The notes under the pieces were generated by a model. That model did no database searches. It was not told the DNA's origin and saw only the letters and a program-made list of their open reading frames with translations. A stretch of DNA of 64,000 nucleotides from Gloeocapsopsis sp. IPPAS B-1203. GTDB lineage: Bacteria; Cyanobacteriota; Cyanobacteriia; Cyanobacteriales; Chroococcidiopsidaceae. A program made the position numbers and the translations under genes. Position 1 is the first letter of the stretch. Each line of letters opens with the position of its first letter. Where the stretch lies: assembly GCF_002749975.1 (NCBI RefSeq), contig NZ_PEIG01000004.1, forward strand, positions 1-64,000, read 5' to 3'. Positions 15,894-24,220 of this stretch are shown here, in pieces.

Positions 15894-16379
15894 ATGAGTG
15901 CACCTTTAGAAACGCAAATAGGCATGACTCAGTATGAAACAGATTTTGTGACCTGGGTTGAACAACAGGCGGCGCTGCTAAAGGAAGGACGCTTGAGTGA
16001 ACTAGATGTCACAAATCTCATGGATGAGGTGGAGGAGTTGGGACGATCTGAAAAACGGGCTTTGCGCAGTCAGCTTATCCGAGTGATTAAGCATTTATTG
16101 AAACTAAACTACCAACCCAATGCCTTTTACTACCTCAACAGTTGGCGCAGCTCGATAGCCGAAGGACGTACTCAACTCAAACTAATTCTACAAGATTCAC
16201 CTAGCCTCAAACCCTATCTTGCACAGGTGCTTGCCGATTGTTACCAAGATGCTGTTACTGAGGCAGTCACTGAAACCGGATTAACTAAAAGGACGTTTCC
16301 TCAGGAATGCCCCTATTCCCAGGAGCAAGTACTCGATCCGATGTTTTTACCGTCCGATGATACTGTTGAGGATCGCTAA
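15894..16379 (+). CDS. DUF29 family protein
   Basis: 161 aa. YETDFVTWVEQQAALLKEGR, DVTNLMDEVEELGRSEKRAL and LLKLNYQPN are typical of DUF29, a small helical family very common in cyanobacteria. Biochemical function is not known to me. It is often found beside Uma2-type or other accessory genes, as here. Translation starts at an ATG 27 bp after the Uma2 stop. Nothing links it to siderophores except position. Confidence 0.88.
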   Translation: MSAPLETQIGMTQYETDFVTWVEQQAALLKEGRLSELDVTNLMDEVEELGRSEKRALRSQLIRVIKHLLKLNYQPNAFYYLNSWRSSIAEGRTQLKLILQDSPSLKPYLAQVLADCYQDAVTEAVTETGLTKRTFPQECPYSQEQVLDPMFLPSDDTVEDR

Positions 16380-16409
16380 CCATGCTTTACCACTTGTTGC
16401 CTAAGATTT

Positions 16410-16450
16410 AAAAAGTCCGGTTGGAACAAAAAAAAGTCCCGTTGGAACAA
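16410..16450 (+). promoter_or_regulatory. 20-bp direct repeat upstream of TonB receptor, likely regulator site
   Basis: Two 20-bp copies, AAAAAGTCCGGTTGGAACAA (16410-16429) and the same with G10 changed to C (16431-16450), are spaced 21 bp start to start, two turns of the DNA helix. They lie 108-148 bp before the receptor start. AraC-type activators bind direct repeats with this phasing, and a PchR-like gene lies just upstream. No other copy was noticed in the window. Confidence 0.55.
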
Positions 16451-16557
16451 TTTGCGATCGCTCATTGTACGCCGATACCTTGTAAGATTTTTTGCAAAAG
16501 ATTATCAACTAAGGGATAGCGAAGAGGTATTCCTACTCCCTCAAGGTGTGTGGAGCA

Positions 16558-19149
16558 ATGCAAAGTCAACAGTATCGACTAATTTGGATCGCGAGTGCTT
16601 TTTCAATTCTCATCGTTTCTCCAAGCTGGGCAAGTGAAGCGGTGGAAACCCAGAACAGGCAAACATTAGGCAGACAAGCGGAAATTAAGCAATCAATGTC
16701 ATTCCAGGAGATTCCGGCACTCAATGAGATTGAACAACCTGCAAGAACATTGGACGAATGGCGCGATCAAATTGCTCAAACCATAATTGTGCCAATTACG
16801 GGAATTCGGCTGAGTATGACCGATGTAGGCGTTGAAATTATCTTAGAAACCGCAGATGGACAATTGTCTGAACCATCAACTTCTATTGTAGACAATACCT
16901 TGATTGCAGAAATTTCTAATGCCGTGATAGAACTGCCCGATGGTGATGAGTTTCAGCAAACAAATCCAGTAGAGGGGATTGCATTAATCAGTGTTACAGG
17001 TTTACCAGAAAACCGAATTCGAGTCGCTATTACAGGTACAAATACTGCTCCAACCGTAACTGTGAGAGAAGAGGTGCAAAGATTAGTACTGAGTGTAGTT
17101 CCAGGATCAGAAGTTGCTGAAGAATCTGAAGAGACGATTCAGGTCGTAGTGACAGCACAGCAAGAACAAGGCTATCAAGTTGATCGTGCGACTACTGCGA
17201 CGCGCAGCGAAACGCCACTCTTGGATGTTCCTCGATCGGTTCAGGTCGTACCGCAACAAGTGATTGAAGACCAGCGAGTTACAACAGTGGGAGATGCACT
17301 TCGCAATGTCAGCGGTATTGCCCAAGACTCTACTCCACTCAGTATCTTCAGTGATTTTATTCGGGTACGTGGATTTACGATTGGTCGCGATTACTTTACG
17401 AACGGTATCAGAAATGAATTTACTGGTTATAACCTTGGACAAGAAACTGCCAATATAGAACGCATCGAAGTCTTGAAAGGACCCTCTTCAGTCCTTTATG
17501 GTCAGGGTGCACCAGGTGGAGTCATCAATATCTTAACGAAACAACCATTAACTGAACCCTATTATGCATTTGATTTTACGGCAGGCAGTTTCAACTCCTA
17601 CCGCCCCACCATTGACTTTTCCAATTCCCTAAATGACGCTCGCACGATTCTTTATCGTTTAAATGTTGCCTATCAAAACTCTGGAACTTTTGTAGACGAC
17701 ATCGATCTTGAAAGATTTTTTATTGCACCTGTAGTGAGTTTTCAGTTGGGTAGCGCAACCAACTTAACAGTAGAAGGTCAGTATCTCGAGTTTTCAGGAT
17801 TACTCTTTTCAGGTTTACCCGCAGAAGGGACAGTCTTGTCTAATCCTCTCGGTGAGGTGTCGCGATCGCAGCCCTTAGATAACTATCCTGGATTAGACAA
17901 TCGCGATCGCAGTGTCGGTAACATTGGCTATCGCTTGGAACATGACTTCAGTGAAAATTGGTCAATTCGGAATGCGTTTCGATATGAGTTTCTTGATACC
18001 AACGAGGAGGAGGTGTTTCTTAATGATTTATTAGAAGACAACCGAACTGTGACTCGCGGTTCATTTAGGTCAGTAGGACATGATGAGAACTATGTGTTTC
18101 AAACTGATGTCACAGGTCGTTTTGCAACAGGATCGCTCGCTCACAATCTAGTGATTGGCACAGAATTTCGTCGAGTCACTACTGCTGGCGAGCTTTTTAA
18201 CGCGGATGTTCCGCCGATTGATATCTTTAATTCAAATGATGCGGACAGCCCGCCGCTAGACTTCATCCAAACAGGAGATGGTCAAACTTTTCAAAACATT
18301 TTTGGTTTCTATGCTCAAGATTTGATTTCTATTGGAAATCAATGGAAAATTCTCCTAGGCGGACGACTCGATGTGGTCGATCAAACTGTTAACAACTTTT
18401 TAACAGGAGAAGACTATAAACAGCAGGACACGGCTTTTAGTCCTCAAGTTGGAGTAGTCTATCGAGTGGCTGAACCAGTGTCTTTATTCACAAGCTATAG
18501 CCGTTCATTTGCTCCTTCGTCCGCAGATTTTAGAAATGCAGATGGCAGTACTTTTGAACCGACCCGTGGCGAACAATTTGAAGCAGGGATAAGAACAGAA
18601 TTCATCCAAAATCGCTTAATTGCGACTCTTACTGCTTACCATCTAACAAAGCAAAATGTGGTCACTGACGATCCTAACCGTCCTGGATTCAGTATTCAAA
18701 TTGGTGAAGAGCGTAGTCAAGGCATTGAACTAGATGTCATTGGCGAAGTTCTACCAGGGTTCAACATCATTGCTAGCTATGCCTACACAGATGCAGAAAT
18801 TACACGCGATAATAGCGGAATTGAAGGTAATCGTCCTTATAATATCCCCCTACATAGTGGTAGTTTGTGGTTAACCTATGAATTTCAACAAGGTGCGCTG
18901 GCAGGATTAGGCTTCGGCAGCGGTATATTTTTGATGGGCAATCGACAAGGAGATCTCGATAACAGCTTTGAGTTACCTAGCTATATGCGAACAGATGCTA
19001 CTATTTTTTATCGACGACCGAACTGGGAAGTAGCGTTAAATGTCAAGAACCTGTTTGATGTAGATTATTTTGAAAGCTCTTTCAGTCGAACATCTGTGAT
19101 TCCAGGTGCACCGTTCACGATATTAGGAACAGTTTCAGTTCGATTTTAA
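16558..19149 (+). CDS. TonB-dependent siderophore receptor with AMIN domain
   Basis: About 863 aa outer-membrane receptor. The chosen ATG (16558) has GGAG five bases upstream and gives a signal peptide ending near PSWASEA. An AMIN domain follows (about 70-180), as is common in cyanobacterial receptors, then a TonB-box-like IQVVVTAQQ. The plug contains DVPRSVQVVPQQVIEDQ, VRGFTIGRDYFTNGIR and ERIEVLKGPSSVLYG with QGAPGGVINI. A 22-strand-type barrel runs to the C-terminal GTVSVRF, with Phe at the end as required for barrel assembly. The plug type is that of ferric hydroxamate or mixed siderophore receptors (FhuA/FpvA/FoxA group). The binding lipoprotein gene follows after 61 bp from the chosen start. 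Confidence 0.93.
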   Translation: MQSQQYRLIWIASAFSILIVSPSWASEAVETQNRQTLGRQAEIKQSMSFQEIPALNEIEQPARTLDEWRDQIAQTIIVPITGIRLSMTDVGVEIILETADGQLSEPSTSIVDNTLIAEISNAVIELPDGDEFQQTNPVEGIALISVTGLPENRIRVAITGTNTAPTVTVREEVQRLVLSVVPGSEVAEESEETIQVVVTAQQEQGYQVDRATTATRSETPLLDVPRSVQVVPQQVIEDQRVTTVGDALRNVSGIAQDSTPLSIFSDFIRVRGFTIGRDYFTNGIRNEFTGYNLGQETANIERIEVLKGPSSVLYGQGAPGGVINILTKQPLTEPYYAFDFTAGSFNSYRPTIDFSNSLNDARTILYRLNVAYQNSGTFVDDIDLERFFIAPVVSFQLGSATNLTVEGQYLEFSGLLFSGLPAEGTVLSNPLGEVSRSQPLDNYPGLDNRDRSVGNIGYRLEHDFSENWSIRNAFRYEFLDTNEEEVFLNDLLEDNRTVTRGSFRSVGHDENYVFQTDVTGRFATGSLAHNLVIGTEFRRVTTAGELFNADVPPIDIFNSNDADSPPLDFIQTGDGQTFQNIFGFYAQDLISIGNQWKILLGGRLDVVDQTVNNFLTGEDYKQQDTAFSPQVGVVYRVAEPVSLFTSYSRSFAPSSADFRNADGSTFEPTRGEQFEAGIRTEFIQNRLIATLTAYHLTKQNVVTDDPNRPGFSIQIGEERSQGIELDVIGEVLPGFNIIASYAYTDAEITRDNSGIEGNRPYNIPLHSGSLWLTYEFQQGALAGLGFGSGIFLMGNRQGDLDNSFELPSYMRTDATIFYRRPNWEVALNVKNLFDVDYFESSFSRTSVIPGAPFTILGTVSVRF

Positions 19150-19210
19150 GATGCAAAAATTCATTATCTGGTTGGACATTTTGCGCTTACATAATCGAGG
19201 TAAGGGTCGT

Positions 19211-20179
19211 ATGGCAATTCAACAGCGTTATCAACGTGTCCTGAAATTTTTCGTTTTGTTAAACTTTGCCATTCTGACTATTTCTGCTTGCGGTATTTCT
19301 TCGTATCGGGAATTAGAAGCAGTTTCTAATAACTGCCGTATTATTGCACACGCGATGGGTGACACTTGTGTTCCCCTCAATCCTCAGCGAGTTGTCGTTT
19401 GGGGTGGTACAGAATTAGACCCTGTATTGGCGCTGGGAGTCAAACCGATCGCCGGAACGCCCAATGTTCTCACCTATGTAAAGGAAAAGTTACCATCTGA
19501 ACAATGGCAAGGAATTGAAGATATCAGCAATCCGCAAGGACCGAATCTAGAACGGCTCTTAAAACTGAAACCTGATTTAATTTTGGGGCATAAATCAAGA
19601 ATTGAACAAGTTTATCCCCAGTTGTCAAAAATTGCTCCGACGGTTCTGGATGGGGCAGACGACTGGAAGAGTACGTTAAGGTTATTTGCTGAGGCATTGG
19701 GTAAGACTGACAAAGCACAGCAAGTAATGGACACCTATGATGCGCGAATCAAGAGGTTTAAAGCTGAAATGAGCAATCAGTTGCCATTTACGATATCTGC
19801 CATTGAGGTACGTGCAGATGCGTTCGTTCTTAGCACAAAAGACTCTTTTGCAATGAGTGTCATTCAAGAAGCAGGATTATCCTTGCCTCCGGCTTTGACC
19901 CAATATACCTGGAGAACCTGGACATTAAGCAAAGAACGGCTTTATGAACTCGAAAGTGATGCACTGTTCTTAAGAAGTTGGGGTGAAGTTGGTAAAGAGC
20001 AGTACAAAGCACAATCTCAACTTGAAAAATTAAAAACTGATCCACTCTGGATGCAATTACAAGTTGTCCAGCAAAACAAAGTATATGAAGTAGGTGATTA
20101 TTTTCAAGGTGCTGGACCAATTACGGCAAACTTTGTTCTTGATGACTTATTTAAGCATCTCATTACAACACAATCATGA
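19211..20179 (+). CDS. iron-siderophore ABC substrate-binding lipoprotein
   Basis: About 322 aa, FecB/FhuD-type periplasmic binding protein. The upstream ATG at 19151 is possible, but Met at 19211 is preceded by TAAGGG and gives a clean lipoprotein signal ending LTISAC (lipobox Cys). Then CRIIAHAMGDTCVPLNPQRVVV, PVLALGVKPIAGTP and LLKLKPDLILGHKS are typical of siderophore-binding proteins. It would carry ferric siderophore from the TonB receptor to an inner-membrane permease, which is not encoded in the window. The stop overlaps the next gene's ATG by 4 bp, so the two are translationally coupled. Confidence 0.92.
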   Translation: MAIQQRYQRVLKFFVLLNFAILTISACGISSYRELEAVSNNCRIIAHAMGDTCVPLNPQRVVVWGGTELDPVLALGVKPIAGTPNVLTYVKEKLPSEQWQGIEDISNPQGPNLERLLKLKPDLILGHKSRIEQVYPQLSKIAPTVLDGADDWKSTLRLFAEALGKTDKAQQVMDTYDARIKRFKAEMSNQLPFTISAIEVRADAFVLSTKDSFAMSVIQEAGLSLPPALTQYTWRTWTLSKERLYELESDALFLRSWGEVGKEQYKAQSQLEKLKTDPLWMQLQVVQQNKVYEVGDYFQGAGPITANFVLDDLFKHLITTQS

Positions 20180-21192
20180 CTCAAATTGACATTATTAAAG
20201 AATGCCAAATCTGCTCTGAAGTTTCTCAAGCTAATGGTGAAGCTTTGATCGGTTCAGCTGGCAACTACAATCATTTCCTCTTTGTGGAAATGGCAGAACC
20301 CTGGGCGAGAAATTTTGTCTATGAACATCCCCAGCTTGGTGCAATCTATGCAATGGCGGAAGATTTAGAACAAGAGCAAGTAAATATCAGAGTCATGGCG
20401 ATCGCTCCTGATTACCATCATTCAAATTCCAATTTAACTCGTGTATTGCACTACCAACGCCCCACAGGGCAATTTGCCAGATTTGAGAAACAGGAATTTC
20501 TCATTCCTCATGAGAAGATAATGTCATTGGCGATCGCTCTTTTGAAACAACTCAGTGAGCTATCTCAGTTTGATGCTTATCGACAACAAACCAACCATAT
20601 TCGAGACATGATGCTCTGTACGCATGGCAGCTACGATCTTGCCTGCGGTCGATTTGGCTACCCACTTTATCGCCAGTTGCGCTCTGAATATGCCGCTAAT
20701 GCTGAGAGTAGATTTCGAGTCTGGCGATGCAGTCATCTTGGTCCACACAACTTTGCGCCTCTGCTCGTTGACTTTCCAGAAGGACGCTACTGGGGACATC
20801 TGAAACCTGAAATCTTACCGCTATTGGTACAGCGTAATGGTTCAGTTGCTAAACTTTATCCTTTCTACGTTGGCTGGGCTGGAATAAGTTGGGCTGAACA
20901 AATTGCTGAACGCGAGATCTGGATGCAAGAAGGCTGGGATTGGGTTAATGATCGCAAAAGTGGACAAACACTAGCGATCGACCCTTCAGACGAAGATTAT
21001 CCTGATTGGGCAGAGGTTCGTATCGATTTTACCTCAGTTAATGGTCATTCTGGTGCGTACGAAGCCCGAATTGAAGCGAAAGGCACGGTTAAAACGATGT
21101 GGACTTCAGGAAAAGACCAACCGCTGTGGGAAGTGAAGCAGTATCATGTTAGCCGCTTAGATAAAGTCGTTAAGTCACAAATTCTGAGTTGA
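20176..21192 (+). CDS. sucrase/ferredoxin-like family protein
   Basis: 338 aa of the sucrase/ferredoxin-like group (Suc_Fer-like), a thioredoxin-fold ferredoxin relative. CTHGSYDLACGRFGYPLY and WRCSHLGPHNFAPL carry the conserved Cys and His residues (C..C, then C-S-H-x-G-x-H) expected to hold a 2Fe-2S cluster. The segment DFPEGRYWGHL is also typical. It overlaps the binding-protein gene by 4 bp, so it belongs to the siderophore operon. A role in reducing and releasing iron from the imported siderophore is a reasonable inference, since no other ferric-siderophore reductase is nearby. No signal peptide is seen, so it is cytoplasmic. Confidence 0.82.
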   Translation: MTQIDIIKECQICSEVSQANGEALIGSAGNYNHFLFVEMAEPWARNFVYEHPQLGAIYAMAEDLEQEQVNIRVMAIAPDYHHSNSNLTRVLHYQRPTGQFARFEKQEFLIPHEKIMSLAIALLKQLSELSQFDAYRQQTNHIRDMMLCTHGSYDLACGRFGYPLYRQLRSEYAANAESRFRVWRCSHLGPHNFAPLLVDFPEGRYWGHLKPEILPLLVQRNGSVAKLYPFYVGWAGISWAEQIAEREIWMQEGWDWVNDRKSGQTLAIDPSDEDYPDWAEVRIDFTSVNGHSGAYEARIEAKGTVKTMWTSGKDQPLWEVKQYHVSRLDKVVKSQILS

Positions 21193-21401
21193 CGAGAATC
21201 AAAACTGTTTTCCTGACTTAGGGGCTTCTTCCCAACTTTAGACTAATTAACTGCCAAATTACTGACTGGGCAAGGTAAATGCTTGCGCAGAAAATATATC
21301 ATTTTATAGCTGTAAAAAGTATCAGTCCGCTAATGCCACAAAAATGACCTGTCACTAACACAAACATAAAGAAGTATGGCGATCGCCTTTCCCTTATCTG
21401 A

Positions 21402-23231
21402 ATGAAAAACTCTGTTTCTATTTGGCAACTTCTCTGGCGGATGATTCTTTATACGCCAAGACTTTATTCAGCAGACACGATACTGTGGCTGTTTATCATG
21501 GGATTACCTGCAATTCCAGGTCTACTTGTCCGCGAGTTCTTTAATACTCTCACTAATGACTCACAACTCAACGCATCTCCTCAAACACTTGTTGCATTAT
21601 TGTTAGCAACTGGGTTAGCAAGAATTCTCGCAATTTTTACAGGTCGCGTTACCAAAACTCAGCATCGGTTTACGATGAGTTCTCTGCTACGCCACAATCT
21701 TTTAGCACAGTTGCTGCAACGTCCTGGCGCACAACCTTTAAGTACCAATTACGAGGTTGCTACAGTATCTCCTGGAGAAGTATTGAGTTATTTCCGCGAA
21801 GATGCTGCCCAAGTTGAAGATAACGTCGTTGGGACTAATGAAATTTTAGGCGAAGGAGTTTTCGCACTGATCGCATTGGTGATTCTTTTAAGCGTCAATG
21901 TGTGGTTAACTTTGTTTGTGTTTTTGCCATTAGTCGCGATCGCCATTGTTATTCAACGCGCTGAAACCCGTATTAAACGCTATCGCCGTGCCAGTCGCCA
22001 AGCAACGCAAAACGTGACAGGATTAATTGGTGAAATCTTCAGTTCAGTGCAAGCAATTCAAGTTGCAGGTGCTGAACAACCTGTTCTAGCGCGGTTTCGG
22101 CAACTCAATCAACAACGGCAGCGCTTAATGGTGCAGGATCAAGTGTTTACTGCGATCCTGAATTCAATTTTACAGAATCTTGTCAGCCTCGGCATAGGGT
22201 TAATCTTGCTAGTGAGTGCGCTATCAAGGAGTGCCATAGAAATCAGTGTTGGAGACTTCGCGCTGTTTGTTTACTATCTGTCATTTGTCACTGAGTTTAT
22301 CAGTTCTTTAGGAAGTTTTCTGGCACTATCCAAACAAACTAAAGTATCTTTTGAGCGCATGGGTTCATTGGTACAACAAGATGGTGTCGTTACTGCAACT
22401 CATCTCGTTGCACCTCAAGCATTGTATTTAGACGATCTCTGGGGACAAAAACCTCAGTTACCGTTAGTCATGCAACCATCCCGCGATGAGCAGAGTTATC
22501 TTAATGAGTTGCAGGCAGTTAATTTAACATACTTCTACCCTGGTACAAATCGGGGAGTTGTTGATATTAATTTAACAATACAACGCGGTAGTATTACTGT
22601 AATTACAGGTCGCATTGGTGCTGGCAAAACGACACTGCTACGCGTACTACTTGGGTTATTACCCAAACAAGGCGGCAAAATTTATTGGAATGGAAAGCTC
22701 GTTACAGACCCTGCTAATTTTTTTGTACCCCCTCGAAGTGCTTATACCCCGCAAGTTCCGCAATTATTTAGTGGTACTCTCAAAGAAAATATCACGCTGG
22801 GATGGCAACAAGGAAACATCGAACAAGCGATCGCTCTAGCAGCTTTTGATCGCGATCTTGCTACCATGCCTGAAGGGGTAGAAACTGTCATTGGAACCAA
22901 AGGAATGCGTCTTTCTGGAGGACAGTTACAACGTGCAGCAGCAGCACGGATGTTTGTTCATCAACCAGAATTACTTGTCTTTGACGATCTTTCCAGTGCG
23001 CTTGATATAGAAACTGAACAACTTGTCTGGTCGCGTCTCTTTGCTGCAAGTACTCAAGATACAATAGCAGAATCTACATCTACATCGCAGTGGCAACCCA
23101 CTTGTCTTGCCGTTTCCCACCGTCATGCTGTCCTCCGCCGTGCTGATCGTGTTATTGTCCTTGCTGAAGGTAAAGTCACCGCCGAGGGAAGCTTTGATGA
23201 GATTAAGTCTTACGTTGGCAGTCCTGAATAA
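21402..23231 (+). CDS. ABC exporter half-transporter with Asp in place of the catalytic Glu
   Basis: 609 aa: membrane domain (about 20-330) then ATPase domain (about 375-600). Walker A is GRIGAGKTT, signature LSGGQLQRAA, Walker B LLVFDDLSSALD, and H-loop AVSHRH. The residue after the Walker B Asp is Asp, not Glu, a change seen in the degenerate site of heterodimeric exporters. Its likely partner is the gene at 12265, whose signature (LSAGQ) is altered and would sit on the same composite site. The gene lies 209 bp after the siderophore uptake operon, and an AT-rich stretch (AAAATATATCATTTTAT near 21290) in the gap could be a promoter or Fur target, but this is weak. Confidence 0.85.
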   Translation: MKNSVSIWQLLWRMILYTPRLYSADTILWLFIMGLPAIPGLLVREFFNTLTNDSQLNASPQTLVALLLATGLARILAIFTGRVTKTQHRFTMSSLLRHNLLAQLLQRPGAQPLSTNYEVATVSPGEVLSYFREDAAQVEDNVVGTNEILGEGVFALIALVILLSVNVWLTLFVFLPLVAIAIVIQRAETRIKRYRRASRQATQNVTGLIGEIFSSVQAIQVAGAEQPVLARFRQLNQQRQRLMVQDQVFTAILNSILQNLVSLGIGLILLVSALSRSAIEISVGDFALFVYYLSFVTEFISSLGSFLALSKQTKVSFERMGSLVQQDGVVTATHLVAPQALYLDDLWGQKPQLPLVMQPSRDEQSYLNELQAVNLTYFYPGTNRGVVDINLTIQRGSITVITGRIGAGKTTLLRVLLGLLPKQGGKIYWNGKLVTDPANFFVPPRSAYTPQVPQLFSGTLKENITLGWQQGNIEQAIALAAFDRDLATMPEGVETVIGTKGMRLSGGQLQRAAAARMFVHQPELLVFDDLSSALDIETEQLVWSRLFAASTQDTIAESTSTSQWQPTCLAVSHRHAVLRRADRVIVLAEGKVTAEGSFDEIKSYVGSPE

Positions 23232-23344
23232 GTGGGGATAGAGGTAGGTTGCTCTAGTTCTAACCATGCTAGATTACTACAGCTGAATATAGGATTTCGG
23301 CGGCATAGCAACTATGGTGCCCAAGCTGCTAGCGCGGGTATGGG

Positions 23345-24025
23345 TTATACCGAGTCGGGATCAATTCCCAGCTCTCGCAACTTGGCGGTTAACCGTTCTG
23401 CTTTATTTTGTGCGGCTTGTCGAGCGGCTTCTGCTTCTGCGTGACTCAGGAGTTTTTCACCCGTCACAGGATTGTAAAAACGAAGTTCCCCTTGTTCTAA
23501 ATGGAGTTCTAAACCCAAAACCTTACTGGTAATTGATAAGCCGTGATTGGGTAAGGTTGTTGCAGGTAGCAGGAAATAATTCCCATCAATGAGTTGGTAG
23601 CCCTGGAGAGGTGGCTCTAGATAGTCGGCACTGGGGTCATATTGAAAGTATTCAGACACACCCCAGAAGGCGTAGAGTCCTCGCTTAATGCCCTGATCTT
23701 CACTCACCGTAGAGCGAGACGTAATTTCCAAAATAAAGTCGGGATATTGGTTGTTTTCTTGCCAAACTTTATAGGATGAGCGTTTGCCTTTGGGACGATT
23801 CAGGACAACAAATACATCTGGAGAAACGCATGCTTTGGGGTTGCCCTCTTTGTAGAAAATTAGCAGATTGCCGGAGACGTAAACCTGGGGCTGATCGGCA
23901 AAGAAGATGTTCAAAATTTCAGTGCCATACGCCACATAGGGACATTGGTAGTCGCTTTCAGCCATTGGCTTCCCATCAGAATCGGGGTAGTCAATATCAG
24001 TATTTAGCGAGGTTGCGCTTGTCAT
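23345..24025 (-). CDS. Uma2-family (DUF820) protein with C-terminal coiled tail
   Basis: About 226 aa from the ATG at 24025, which has GGAGA nine bases upstream; an apparent extension to 24136 is out of character. Core residues: VSPDVFVVLNRPKG (Asp), FILEITSRST (Glu) and a GLYAFWGVSEYFQYD segment. This is the longer Uma2 type with a tail LSHAEAEAARQAAQNKAERL and LTAKLRELGIDPDSV, an Ala/Glu-rich coiled coil often seen in these proteins. Function is unknown. It is convergent with the ABC exporter and unrelated to it. Confidence 0.87.
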   Translation of the reverse strand: MTSATSLNTDIDYPDSDGKPMAESDYQCPYVAYGTEILNIFFADQPQVYVSGNLLIFYKEGNPKACVSPDVFVVLNRPKGKRSSYKVWQENNQYPDFILEITSRSTVSEDQGIKRGLYAFWGVSEYFQYDPSADYLEPPLQGYQLIDGNYFLLPATTLPNHGLSITSKVLGLELHLEQGELRFYNPVTGEKLLSHAEAEAARQAAQNKAERLTAKLRELGIDPDSV

Positions 24026-24220
24026 GATGGCTGTTCTCCAGCAGGGCAACAGATTCAATCTAGCACGGGAACTACGGCATCGCGGTAGTGGACTGTCGAG
24101 CAATCGCAATCGTATTTTTGTCTTTGAGAAATCCAAGAACCGATGACACTACGTATTTGGGTGAAATGATGCACAGACGAAATCCGCCCCAGACACTAAG
24201 GGCGATCGCTTTACCCTCCG

